Positions 39,016-47,416 of a stretch of DNA of 64,000 nucleotides are shown one piece after another. The stretch covers positions 434,001 to 498,000 of the forward strand of contig NZ_KE386934.1 in NCBI RefSeq assembly GCF_000429645.1, written 5' to 3'. The notes below the pieces were generated by a model. The model worked only from the letters and a program-made list of their open reading frames with translations. It ran no database searches and was not told the DNA's origin. The stretch is from Niveispirillum irakense DSM 11586. Lineage in GTDB: Bacteria; Pseudomonadota; Alphaproteobacteria; Azospirillales; Azospirillaceae. Every line of letters begins with the position of its first letter. Within the stretch, counting starts at the first letter, position 1. Both the position numbers and the translations under genes were made by a program.

Positions 39016-39116
39016 AAGGAGACACCGGATCGATCTGCCTGCCACGACCCAACGGATATCCGCCGGGTAAAAGCATGCAGACCGCAAGCCCACGTGTGGG
39101 ATTAACGACGGGCGCC

Positions 39117-39145
39117 TAGATACTCCGGCCTCCCACGCATTGCAA
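39117..39145 (-). promoter_or_regulatory. rpsB promoter
   Basis: TTGCAA (39145-39140) and TATCTA (39122-39117) on the minus strand are exactly 17 nt apart. The predicted start near 39110 would give a leader of about 150 nt for the rpsB-tsf operon. Confidence 0.6.
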
Positions 39146-39263
39146 CCCCGCAACATCGAAAGGATGAGCGATGCCGCCATGCCTTGGCAGGGGGGCAAGG
39201 GGTGCCGTATGGTCCGGTCCCAAAAATCATTCAGCATCCCTACTCTATATCAAGCAGATCACG

Positions 39264-39830
39264 ATGTCCCTGCCCGCCTCCGCCCGTCCTGCCGATCTGG
39301 ATTTACTGACGGGCTTCCTGCGCCGTCAGTCGGGCGGCGATGCCTTGCCCGTCCCTCATTGGGTTGAACCCGGCCTGCTGCCCGAGACGGCACGAAACCT
39401 GTTGGCCCATGACCATGGGATGACCGCGACGCTGGAAGCCTATTGGGGCGAGTCGATGCGCCTTTCCGTGCTGCATGCGGAAGAGGCGGCCGGTCTCCTG
39501 CGCCGTCACGTCTTGCTGTCCGGGGGCCAAAGCGGGATGCCGGCAGAACTGGGGCTGATCGAAATCAGGCTGGACGCCCTGCCCGCCGCTGCGCAATTCG
39601 CGGTGCGCCAGCGCAAGATCCCCTTCGGCGCCATCCTCTCCGCCTGTGGGGTCACCTTCAACAGCCGGCCCGCCGGCTTTCTGGTGCTGAAGGCTGACAA
39701 TGCCGTAGCAGCATTGCTGCGCATCGTCGCGGGCGATCTGGTGCATGGCCGCGCCACCACCCTTTATGATCGCGATGGCCGGATGCTGGCCACGGCCGTG
39801 GAACTGTTGAGCGGCCACCGCCCGGCCTGA
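39264..39830 (+). CDS. Chorismate-lyase-like (UbiC-fold) protein
   Basis: A 188-residue protein of uncertain function. The pattern LLAHDHGMTATLEAYWG, then RRHVLLSGGQSGMPAELG, IPFGAILSACGVTFNSRPAGF and GRATTLYDRDGRMLATAVEL resembles the chorismate pyruvate-lyase/UTRA-like fold. There a ligand-binding arginine precedes the VLL strand and a PxGxIL motif caps the pocket. If enzymatic it could supply 4-hydroxybenzoate for ubiquinone, but overall similarity to UbiC is weak. The ATG at 39264 is chosen because similarity begins there; the frame opens at 39171. Divergent from rpsB, convergent with dnaE. Confidence 0.6.
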   Translation: MSLPASARPADLDLLTGFLRRQSGGDALPVPHWVEPGLLPETARNLLAHDHGMTATLEAYWGESMRLSVLHAEEAAGLLRRHVLLSGGQSGMPAELGLIEIRLDALPAAAQFAVRQRKIPFGAILSACGVTFNSRPAGFLVLKADNAVAALLRIVAGDLVHGRATTLYDRDGRMLATAVELLSGHRPA

Positions 39831-39843
39831 AGGCGGGGCGGTG
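39816..39843. terminator. Extended hairpin between convergent genes
   Basis: CACCGCCC (39816-39823) pairs with GGGCGGTG (39836-39843), enclosing a second stem GCC-TGAA-GGC. It overlaps the stop of the chorismate-lyase-like gene and lies 18 nt past the dnaE stop. No T-tract, so it may serve as a barrier in both directions. Confidence 0.4.
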
Positions 39844-39861
39844 CCGTTCGGCAGGTTGGCC

Positions 39862-42800
39862 TTACAACTCCTGAACCTCCACCACCCCATGGAGGGATTT
39901 GATGGCGGCACGGCCGCTGCCATCAATCTGGAATGTCTTGGGCAGGGAAATCTCCACCTCCCGCAGGGCGTCCATCTCCACCGTGAGCATTACCTTGCCC
40001 CGGCCCGGCGGCAGACGTGACAGGGTGTTCTTGATCCCCTCCACGGCGCGCAGATCATCCACCAGAATGCGCAGGCCGGCCGCACTCTTGGCGACCTCCT
40101 CCTCCAGCAACTGCACGCCCTGGCAGGTCAGGCGGATTTCTTCACCATTGCGCTGGGCGTCTACGGCGACCAGTACAGCCTTACCGGCCTCCAGCATCTC
40201 CCGGCTCTGCGCCAGGGTTTCCTGGAACAGGGTCACCTCATAGACGCCGGTGGCGTCCGATAATGTGACGAAAGCAAAACGGTTACCGCTTTTGGCCGTT
40301 CGTTCCTGACGGGCAACGACGATGCCCGCCATCTTGTAGCGCGTGGATTTGGCGTCGCGCAGGGCCTTGGGCAGGTCAGCGTGCTTGACCACCTTCATCC
40401 GCGTCAAAGCGGGGGAGAAACTGTCCAGCGGGTGGGCCGAGAGGAAGAAGCCGATCGCTTCAAACTCGTGCCGCAGCTTCTCCAACGGCTCCCAATCCGG
40501 CACCTTGGGCAGGTCGGGTGTCTTCAGCGCTTCGGTGGCTCCGAACAGGCTGGCCATGCCGCTTTCCCGTTGCTGCGCCTCCGCCTGGGCGTAGCGCAGC
40601 ACCGTTTCCAGCCCCGCGAATAATTGCTGGCGGTTGCGCGACAGGCTGTCAAAGGCACCGGCGCAGACCAGCTTTTCCATCAGCCGCTTGTTCATCACCG
40701 TGTGATCAACCCGGCGGGCAAAGTCGAACACATCCTTGAACGGCCCGTTGGCGCGGCGCTCAGCCACCACCGACTCCATCGCCTGCGCGCCCACCCCCTT
40801 GATGGCGGCGAGCGCATAGCGCACCGCCCGGCTGCCATCGGGCAGGGTTTCCACGGCAAAACGGGCGGCAGAGGCATTCACGTCCGGTGGCAGCAGCTTG
40901 ATGCGCAGCCGCATCAGTTCCTGGCGGAACTGGTTCAGTTTGTCGGTATTGCCCATATCATAGGTCATGGTCGCCGCCATGAACTCGACCGGGTAATTGG
41001 CCTTCATAAAGGCCGTCTGATACGCCACCAGCGCATAGGCCGCCGCGTGGGATTTATTGAAGCCGTAACCGGCGAATTTATTCACCTGATCGAAGATCAG
41101 ACCGGACTGTTCTTCCGGCACAGCCAGCTTTTCCGCTGAACCAGCGATGAATTTCGCCCGTTCCTTCTCCATCTCCTCCTTGATCTTCTTACCCATGGCG
41201 CGGCGCAGCAGGTCAGCGCCGCCAAGGCTATAGCCCGCCAGCACCTGGGCGATCTGCATCACCTGTTCCTGGTACACCATGATCCCGAAGGTTTCCTCCA
41301 GGATGGGCTGCAAGGCCGGATGCATGTAATCCGGCGCTTCCTGGCCGAACTTCACCTTGATGTATTTGGGGATATTATCCATCGGGCCGGGGCGATAGAG
41401 CGAGACCAGCGCGATAATGTCCTCAATCCGGTTCGGCTTCATGCGGCGCAGCACGTCGCGCATGCCCGAACTTTCAAGCTGGAACACGCCGGAACTCTCT
41501 GCCCGGCCCAGGATATCGTAGGACTTCTTGTCCTCCATATCCAGATCCAGCAGGTCCAGTTCCGGGCCTAGATCCCTCACATGGTCCACCGCCGTTTTCA
41601 ACACGGTCAGCGTCTTCAGGCCCAGAAAGTCGAACTTCACCAGTCCCGCCAGTTCGACATATTTCATGTTGAACTGGGTAACGGGCATGTCGGACCGCGG
41701 ATCGCGGTACATCGGCACCAGTTCATAAAGCGGGCGGTCGCCGATCACCACGCCGGCGGCGTGGGTGGAGGCGTGGCGATACAGCCCTTCCAGCCGCAGC
41801 GCGATGGTCAGCAGGCGGGCCACCGTCTCATCCCCGCGCTGCATCTCCTGCAACTGCGGCTCCCCGTCCAGCGCTTGTTGCAGGGTGACGGGGTTGGCCG
41901 GGTTGTTGGGAATCAGTTTGCAGATACGGTCCACCTGACCATAGGGCATCTGCAACGTACGCCCCACATCGCGCACCACGGCGCGGGCCTGCAATTTACC
42001 AAAGGTGATGATCTGGCCGACCTTGTCGTACCCGTATTTCTGCTGAACATATTTGATCACCTCTTCCCGGCGATCCTGGCAGAAATCGATATCGAAGTCG
42101 GGCATCGACACGCGTTCCGGGTTCAGGAAGCGTTCGAACAGCAGGCCATAACGAATGGGGTCCAGGTCGGTGATCAGCAATGACCAGGCGACCAGCGACC
42201 CGGCACCTGAACCACGGCCCGGCCCCACGGGAATGGCGTGATCCTTGGCCCATTTGATGAAGTCCGACACGATCAGGAAGTAGCCGGGGAATTTCATCTT
42301 GATGATGGTTTCCAGCTCAAAATCCAGCCGGTCCCGGTATTCCTTCTCGATCTTCTCCTTCTCATCCTGCGCCATGCCGCTGGTGAACACATATTTGTTC
42401 AGGCGGTAGGTCAGGCCATCATGGGCCTGCACGCGCAATTCATCCTCTTCCAGCCGCCCGCCCTCACACGGGAAGGGCGGCAGGATGGGGTTCACCTTGC
42501 GCGGCATGTAGGCGCAGCGCTTGGCAATCACCACGGTGTTATCCACCGCCTCCGGTAAGTCGGCGAACAGTTCCCGCATCTCGGCGGCGGTCTTGAAATA
42601 ATGCTGCGGGGTGACGCGGCGGCGATCCTCCTGCATCACATAGGCACCATCGGCGATGCAGAGCAGCACATCGTGCGCCTCATACATGTCCGCCGTGGCG
42701 AAATAGGCATCGTTGGTGGCGACCAGCGGAATGTCGTGGGCATAGGCCAGATCGATCAGATCCGGCTCCACCTTGGCTTCCGCCTGCCCGATCGGCCCTT

Positions 42801-43350
42801 CGGCATGACGCATCAGCTCAATATAAAGCCGGCCAGGGAACAGGGCTTTCAGCTTTTCCAGCAGGTCCAGCGCGTGCGGCTTCTGCCCGTCCAGCAGCAA
42901 CCGGTTCAGCCCGCCGCCGAACCCGCCGGTCAGGCAGATCAACCCATCCGTCAGCCCCTCCATATCCTCCAGCGAGACCTGGGGCAGCAGGCCGGGATCG
43001 GTATCCATGAAGGCCTTGGAGACCAGCCGCATCAGGTTGCGGTATCCCTGCTCGCTCTGCACCAGCAGGATAAGCTGGTCGGCTCCAGGTCCCTGCACCC
43101 GTCCCGCCACCTTTTTCAAGGGACCGAAGGGGGTGATCCACATCTGGCAGCCGATAATGGGCTGGATACCATCGTCGGATGCCGCCATGGCAAATTCCAG
43201 GCAGCCGAACAGGTTGCCGGTATCGGTGACGGCCACCGCCGGGAAGCCGTGCTTCTTGCACAGCTTCACCAGTTCCTTGGGCTTGATCGCCCCTTCTGCC
43301 AGGGAATAGGCGGAATGGACGCGCAGATGAATGAAACCGGGGTCAGACAA
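39862..43350 (-). CDS. dnaE: DNA polymerase III subunit alpha
   Basis: Replicative polymerase catalytic subunit, 1162 residues as usual. The N-terminal PHP domain starts FIHLRVHSAYSLAEGA; the C-family palm has VGPGRGSGAGSLVAW and the aspartates in PDFDIDFCQDRREEVI. A helix-hairpin-helix region and a C-terminal OB domain (RYKMAGIVVARQERTAKSGNRFAFV) follow. Two stem-loops lie in the 202-nt region before its start. In related genomes it neighbours lolD. Confidence 0.98.
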   Translation of the reverse strand: MSDPGFIHLRVHSAYSLAEGAIKPKELVKLCKKHGFPAVAVTDTGNLFGCLEFAMAASDDGIQPIIGCQMWITPFGPLKKVAGRVQGPGADQLILLVQSEQGYRNLMRLVSKAFMDTDPGLLPQVSLEDMEGLTDGLICLTGGFGGGLNRLLLDGQKPHALDLLEKLKALFPGRLYIELMRHAEGPIGQAEAKVEPDLIDLAYAHDIPLVATNDAYFATADMYEAHDVLLCIADGAYVMQEDRRRVTPQHYFKTAAEMRELFADLPEAVDNTVVIAKRCAYMPRKVNPILPPFPCEGGRLEEDELRVQAHDGLTYRLNKYVFTSGMAQDEKEKIEKEYRDRLDFELETIIKMKFPGYFLIVSDFIKWAKDHAIPVGPGRGSGAGSLVAWSLLITDLDPIRYGLLFERFLNPERVSMPDFDIDFCQDRREEVIKYVQQKYGYDKVGQIITFGKLQARAVVRDVGRTLQMPYGQVDRICKLIPNNPANPVTLQQALDGEPQLQEMQRGDETVARLLTIALRLEGLYRHASTHAAGVVIGDRPLYELVPMYRDPRSDMPVTQFNMKYVELAGLVKFDFLGLKTLTVLKTAVDHVRDLGPELDLLDLDMEDKKSYDILGRAESSGVFQLESSGMRDVLRRMKPNRIEDIIALVSLYRPGPMDNIPKYIKVKFGQEAPDYMHPALQPILEETFGIMVYQEQVMQIAQVLAGYSLGGADLLRRAMGKKIKEEMEKERAKFIAGSAEKLAVPEEQSGLIFDQVNKFAGYGFNKSHAAAYALVAYQTAFMKANYPVEFMAATMTYDMGNTDKLNQFRQELMRLRIKLLPPDVNASAARFAVETLPDGSRAVRYALAAIKGVGAQAMESVVAERRANGPFKDVFDFARRVDHTVMNKRLMEKLVCAGAFDSLSRNRQQLFAGLETVLRYAQAEAQQRESGMASLFGATEALKTPDLPKVPDWEPLEKLRHEFEAIGFFLSAHPLDSFSPALTRMKVVKHADLPKALRDAKSTRYKMAGIVVARQERTAKSGNRFAFVTLSDATGVYEVTLFQETLAQSREMLEAGKAVLVAVDAQRNGEEIRLTCQGVQLLEEEVAKSAAGLRILVDDLRAVEGIKNTLSRLPPGRGKVMLTVEMDALREVEISLPKTFQIDGSGRAAIKSLHGVVEVQEL

Positions 43351-43386
43351 GGCGGCAACAACGATCAGGCTACGGAGCGGAAATCA

Positions 43387-43414
43387 GTCGGGGTCAGCGA
43401 CAGCCAACCCCGAC
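43387..43414 (-). other. Stem-loop upstream of dnaE
   Basis: GTCGGGGT (43387-43394) and ACCCCGAC (43407-43414) form a perfect 8-bp stem with a 12-nt loop, 37-64 nt before the dnaE start codon. It may be part of the dnaE leader RNA. Confidence 0.35.
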
Positions 43415-43477
43415 CAGACCCTACCGCAAAGCGGGGGGCGGATGCGACTCCCCCGCTAGCATTTCGCTTTCCTCAGT

Positions 43478-43513
43478 CCCCGGCACTGCATCCGCAGCCT
43501 GGCTGCGCCGGGG
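43478..43513. other. Two-tier stem-loop upstream of dnaE
   Basis: CCCCGGC (43478-43484) pairs with GCCGGGG (43507-43513), enclosing the inner hairpin GCAGCC-T-GGCTGC. It lies 40 nt past the stop of the membrane protein gene and may end its transcript, although there is no T-tract. Confidence 0.35.
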
Positions 43514-43552
43514 TCACGGTGGAGGTTGGTCCAACCTAAACCTGACAAACGC

Positions 43553-43975
43553 TTAATCCTGGCCCCGCAACGCCCGGCGCATCCACAGGCCACAGCCGAT
43601 ATCCGTGGCGGCGGCCAGCAGCAGTGCCACCTCCCCCGCCAGCGACAGATGGCCCCAGCCGATACCCAGCAGCACCAGGGTGGACGCCCCCGCCGCAAAG
43701 GCCAGCAGCGGTGCAATGCCCACAGCCCGGGTGGGGGCCAGCAGCCACAGGACCGCGCCCAGCGCCAGACAGGAAAGCCCCAGGCCGCGCAGCACCCACG
43801 AAATCTCCAGCATCGCCGCCAGCACCGGATCCGTGAAAGCCATTGGGGCAATCCAGGCCGGCAGCAGCAGCATATCCAGCCCCAGCAGGGCGAGGATGGC
43901 CGCGTAAATCCGCACCGGGCGATAAGCGGCAATGGGCATGGCGGCAAGCGGGGTACTCTGGTCGAAACTGGTCAT
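43553..43975 (-). CDS. Four-helix membrane protein of unknown function
   Basis: A 140-residue protein with four hydrophobic segments (IYAAILALLGLDMLLLPAW; LRGLGLSCLALGAVLWLLA; IAPLLAFAAGASTLVLLGIG; GEVALLLAAATDIGCGLWM) and a short polar N-terminus. No family recognised. The ATG at 43975 is chosen because the upstream extension is not membrane-like. It is divergent from an XRE-type regulator with two inverted repeats in the 110 nt between them, so it is likely that regulator's target. Confidence 0.7.
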   Translation of the reverse strand: MTSFDQSTPLAAMPIAAYRPVRIYAAILALLGLDMLLLPAWIAPMAFTDPVLAAMLEISWVLRGLGLSCLALGAVLWLLAPTRAVGIAPLLAFAAGASTLVLLGIGWGHLSLAGEVALLLAAATDIGCGLWMRRALRGQD

Positions 43976-44033
43976 GGCATCCTCCTTCGCCGGGTTGATG
44001 GCGCCATGCTCTCCCACAGCCCCAGGTGCCGCA

Positions 44034-44050
44034 ATTACCAGCCAGGTAAT
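44034..44050. promoter_or_regulatory. Inverted repeat in the XRE/membrane-protein divergent region
   Basis: ATTACC-AGCCA-GGTAAT has perfect 6-bp arms around 5 nt, midway between the divergent starts, the geometry expected for a dimeric helix-turn-helix repressor. Confidence 0.45.
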
Positions 44051-44069
44051 AGACGCCACACTGACGCCA

Positions 44070-44082
44070 TGCCACCGTGGCA
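44070..44082. promoter_or_regulatory. Second inverted repeat at the XRE gene start
   Basis: TGCCAC-C-GTGGCA lies just before the chosen ATG (44086) and includes the GTG at 44077. It is different in sequence from the repeat at 44034, so it may be an mRNA hairpin rather than a second copy of one operator. Confidence 0.25.
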
Positions 44083-44085
44083 ATC

Positions 44086-44913
44086 ATGACAATGCCCAGC
44101 CATTCTACCCCATCCCCCACCATTCGCCGGCCAGCCGATGGATTCGGCCCCCTGCTGCGCCAATGGCGACGGGCCCGCGGCACCAGCCAGCTTGATCTTG
44201 CGCTGACCTGCGCCACCAGCCAGCGCCATCTCAGCTTTCTGGAATCAGGCCGTGCCCGGCCATCGCGCGGCATGGTGCTGCAACTGGCCGAAGCGCTGTC
44301 AGTGCCCCTGCGGCACCAGAACGCCCTGTTGCTGGCCGCCGGTTTCGCCCCGGCCTGGGAGGAGAGCAGACTGGAGGGCGTGGCGATGGAGCCGGTGCGC
44401 GCTGCCATTGCCCATATGCTGGCCGGACAAGCCCCTTATCCCGCCATATTGATCAACCGCACCTATGACCTGATGCAGGCCAATGAAGGTGCCGGGAAAT
44501 TGCTGGGATTTCTGCTGGACGCGCAGGCGGTGGCGGACCCCTCACCCAATCTGGTGCGCCTGATGCTCAGCCCGGCGCTACGGCACCTGCTGGTCAATTT
44601 CGACGAAGTGGCCGCCTGGATGATCCGCCGCATCCGGGCAGAAGCCATGCTGACCGATCCGCTGGGGGCGGACCCGGCCCTGCTCGCCCTGCTGGATGAT
44701 CCGGCGGTGGCCGGATTGAGGCCCGCCGATCTGGAACAGCGCCCGGACAGCCCCACCCTCTATCTGCGCTTTGCCAAGGATGGGGTGCAGTTGGCGCTGT
44801 TTTCCGTCATCGCCATGCTGGGCACCCCGCTGGATGCCGGCCTGCAGGATATGCGGGTGGAACTGTTCTACCCCGCCGATGCGGCGACGGCAGACTGGTT
44901 CAGAAAAGAATAA
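44086..44913 (+). CDS. XRE family regulator with MmyB-like ligand-binding domain
   Basis: A 275-residue transcription factor. The N-terminal helix-turn-helix reads GPLLRQWRRARGTSQLDLAL, then SQRHLSFLESGRARPSR. The C-terminal PAS-like MmyB domain has ILINRTYDLMQANEGAGKLL and DSPTLYLRFAKDGVQLALFSV, known in relatives to bind fatty-acid-like ligands. Such regulators commonly control a divergent neighbour, here the four-helix membrane protein. Starts at GTG 44077, ATG 44086 and ATG 44092 are possible. Confidence 0.9.
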   Translation: MTMPSHSTPSPTIRRPADGFGPLLRQWRRARGTSQLDLALTCATSQRHLSFLESGRARPSRGMVLQLAEALSVPLRHQNALLLAAGFAPAWEESRLEGVAMEPVRAAIAHMLAGQAPYPAILINRTYDLMQANEGAGKLLGFLLDAQAVADPSPNLVRLMLSPALRHLLVNFDEVAAWMIRRIRAEAMLTDPLGADPALLALLDDPAVAGLRPADLEQRPDSPTLYLRFAKDGVQLALFSVIAMLGTPLDAGLQDMRVELFYPADAATADWFRKE

Positions 44914-44946
44914 GCCGGGGCAGCCATCCGCCGCGGCCCAACGAGT

Positions 44947-45699
44947 TTACTGCTGATCGTTCACCACCTGCCAGACACCATCGGGCATACGGCAGGCCGT
45001 GCCATAGGCATCTTCCGCACGACCGCCGATCATGACCGTCTGCTGGAATTCCCGACAATAACCACCATCGCCGGTCCGGCCTTCCCGCAAGGCCACCACC
45101 TGACCATTGGCGCCGCTGTCCGACCAGTAAATCGGCTGGCCGATGGGGGCGGCGGTGGCGCGGATCTGCGCATCCTCCAGGCTCCGCTGCTGCCCTTCAT
45201 TCAAGGAATTCAGGATCGCCAGGGTGATGCCGGTCAGGCCCAGCCAAAGAAAGGCATCATTATCGCGGTGATGGTGGCCATAACCGCTGTACCAATGGCC
45301 ATAGGGCCGGGCTACGACCACATCGCGATAGACGCGGTGGCGGGCGGGCGGCACATGGTAATGCACCACGGGGCGGCGGTCATGGTTCCACCAGCCCGGC
45401 GGCGGACCGGGACGGTATACATGCACATCCCGATGGACATGCACATCCGGGCGACGGTCCGGCCCGCGATAATCACGACGGTCCCAATCTTGGCGGTCAT
45501 GACGGTCGCGGTAATCGCGACGATCACGGTCGGGACCACGATCAGGTCCGCGGCCCCGATCATCGTGGCGATGCTCATACCGGCCACGACCACGATCATC
45601 ATCATCGCGGTCCCCAGGACGGGCAAAGGATGGTGGGGTTGCCAGGGACAGAACCAGACCAGCCGTAACGGCCAGGGAACCGAAATTGCGGAAGCGCAT
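44947..45699 (-). CDS. Secreted Asp/Arg/His-rich protein with C-terminal surface-antigen-like domain
   Basis: A 250-residue exported protein. Signal peptide MRFRNFGSLAVTAGLVLSLA with cleavage near PSFA. Residues about 28-120 are a low-complexity D/R/H-rich tract with repeated DRRDYR- and HVHRDVHV-like units. A hydrophobic segment follows (AFLWLGLTGITLAILNSL). The C-terminal 65 residues hold YCREFQQTVMIGGRAEDAYG, resembling the 17-kDa surface antigen tail. The charged tract could bind metal or anionic polymers (inference). The start at 45699 is set by the signal peptide. Confidence 0.75.
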   Translation of the reverse strand: MRFRNFGSLAVTAGLVLSLATPPSFARPGDRDDDDRGRGRYEHRHDDRGRGPDRGPDRDRRDYRDRHDRQDWDRRDYRGPDRRPDVHVHRDVHVYRPGPPPGWWNHDRRPVVHYHVPPARHRVYRDVVVARPYGHWYSGYGHHHRDNDAFLWLGLTGITLAILNSLNEGQQRSLEDAQIRATAAPIGQPIYWSDSGANGQVVALREGRTGDGGYCREFQQTVMIGGRAEDAYGTACRMPDGVWQVVNDQQ

Positions 45700-45822
45700 G
45701 ACAACCTCACCGTAACAAGCCCGCCAGGGGCCTTGATCATGATGACGATGAACCTTGCTCAAGGCAAAATCTGGGCATGATCGCGGTGAAGAAGCGGATT
45801 CCGCCGTCTTACCCCTTTTTTG

Positions 45823-46701
45823 TTACCCCGCCGACCAACCGGCCCATAGATGCGCCGTCGCCAGGGACCGCCAGGGCGCGAAACGGCGCATCAAGTCGCC
45901 CTGCTCCACCGGTGTCGGCCGACGGTCCCAAGCGTTGAAATTTTGCAGGGCCGCCGCAAGCCCGGCATCACCTAAGGGCGCGATATCCGGCATGGCGCAG
46001 GCCCGCAACAGCACATAGGCCCGCGTCCAGGGGCCAATGCCCTTGATGCCGGTCAGCGCCGCCTCTGCCGCATCGGGGGCCAGATGCGGCAAGCTTTCAT
46101 AATCCACCCCGGCGCTGGCGGCATTGATCAGATAGGCTGCCTTGGCGCGGGAAAATTTCAGCCGGCCCAACAGGTCCGGGTCCAGGGCCGCGATCCCCGC
46201 GGGCGTGGGATGGGCCTTCATGCCTGACGGATGGTCCAGCCCCGCCAGTTCAATCAACGTGCGCCGCAACTGGCCAGCGAAGCGCAAATTGACCTGCTGC
46301 CCGACAATGGCCCAGCACAAAGCCTCAAACACACTGGCCGTCTGGGGCAAGCGCAGGCCGGGGCCACAGCGGGACAGCAGGCGGGCCACTTCCGCATCCG
46401 TTGCCGCCAGCGCCTCAAACCCCGCCCCGTCCAGGGACAGGCCCAACATGCGCGCGGCTGCATCGGCCAGGAAGGCCGCCTCCCCCGCGCTCAGATCCGT
46501 CGGATCAGCAGTAAGGCGGGCGACATCGGCCTTAATCTCAATCTCCAGCCGGATGGCCCGGCCTGCCGGGGCCAACAGCTTGGTGATGCGGTTGCCCGTC
46601 ACCCGCTCCGACACCCCGTCCGGGTCGCGGCCATGGTAGGCCAGCACCCAATCGGCCCGGTATCCCGCCGGTAAATCCAGGTCCGGCAGCGCGCCAGCCA
46701 T
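45823..46701 (-). CDS. alkA: DNA-3-methyladenine glycosylase II
   Basis: Base-excision repair enzyme removing a broad set of alkylated purines and pyrimidines. The 292-residue protein has an N-terminal AlkA-type domain (about residues 1-95), then the HhH-GPD fold with [20 protein letters not shown], hairpin [19 protein letters not shown] and the catalytic aspartate in APLGDAGL. The ATG at 46701 is 1 nt past the lolD stop, so it reads as the last gene of the lol operon; the open frame to 46890 is antisense-like noise. First of three alkylation glycosylases in this window. Confidence 0.92.
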   Translation of the reverse strand: MAGALPDLDLPAGYRADWVLAYHGRDPDGVSERVTGNRITKLLAPAGRAIRLEIEIKADVARLTADPTDLSAGEAAFLADAAARMLGLSLDGAGFEALAATDAEVARLLSRCGPGLRLPQTASVFEALCWAIVGQQVNLRFAGQLRRTLIELAGLDHPSGMKAHPTPAGIAALDPDLLGRLKFSRAKAAYLINAASAGVDYESLPHLAPDAAEAALTGIKGIGPWTRAYVLLRACAMPDIAPLGDAGLAAALQNFNAWDRRPTPVEQGDLMRRFAPWRSLATAHLWAGWSAG

Positions 46702-46702
46702 C

Positions 46703-47416
46703 TCAGCGCTCCACCAGCACGCCGTCACGCATTTCCACAATCCGGTCCATGCGCTGGGCCAGTTCCATATTATGGGTGGCAACCAGGGCGCCCAGCCGGG
46801 CCCCGCCCGCCGCCTCCCCGCGCACCAGTAGCTGGAACATGGCGAAGACCGCTTCCGCCGTGTGCAGATCAAGATTGCCGGTCGGCTCATCCGCGATCAG
46901 CAGGGCCGGACGGTTGGCCAGCGCGCGGGCAATAGCCACGCGCTGCTGTTCCCCGCCCGACAGTTTGGCCGGGCGGTGATCGGCGCGGGCCGCCAGGCCC
47001 ACCCGGTCCAGCAATTCCCGCGCACGGATTTCCGCCTGCTTACGGGCCACACCGGCAATCATCTGCGGCAGCACGATATTTTCCAGGGCGGAGAATTCCG
47101 GCAGCAGATGGTGGAACTGATAGACAAAGCCGATGCGGTCGCGGCGCAGCGCCGTGCGCCCGGCATCATCCAGGGAAGATGCCACCTGGCCCGCGATGCG
47201 GATTTCCCCGCCATCGGCCTTTTCCAGCAAGCCGGCGATCTGCAGCAGCGTGGATTTACCGGCCCCGGACGGGCCGACCAGGGCCACCAACTCCCCCGCC
47301 TTCACGGCGGCATTCACGCCGCGCAGCACATCCAGCCGGCCATTGGCCTGCGGGAAGGAACGGCGGATATCGGACAGGTGCAGGACGGTATCGGTGCCGT
47401 TCATCACATCACTCAT
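46703..47416 (-). CDS. lolD: Lipoprotein-releasing ABC transporter ATPase
   Basis: Powers release of outer-membrane lipoproteins from the inner membrane. The 237-residue ABC protein has Walker [10 protein letters not shown], signature [15 protein letters not shown], Walker [14 protein letters not shown], and the LolD-type [16 protein letters not shown]. The ATG at 47416 overlaps the end of the lolC-like gene by 8 nt. Confidence 0.96.
   Translation of the reverse strand: MSDVMNGTDTVLHLSDIRRSFPQANGRLDVLRGVNAAVKAGELVALVGPSGAGKSTLLQIAGLLEKADGGEIRIAGQVASSLDDAGRTALRRDRIGFVYQFHHLLPEFSALENIVLPQMIAGVARKQAEIRARELLDRVGLAARADHRPAKLSGGEQQRVAIARALANRPALLIADEPTGNLDLHTAEAVFAMFQLLVRGEAAGGARLGALVATHNMELAQRMDRIVEMRDGVLVER

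Noticed and set aside
45781-45830. Hairpin plus T-run (CCCCTTTTTTG) near 45800 as a plus-strand terminator
   Set aside because: No plus-strand gene ends nearby and the stem is only four pairs with a three-base loop.
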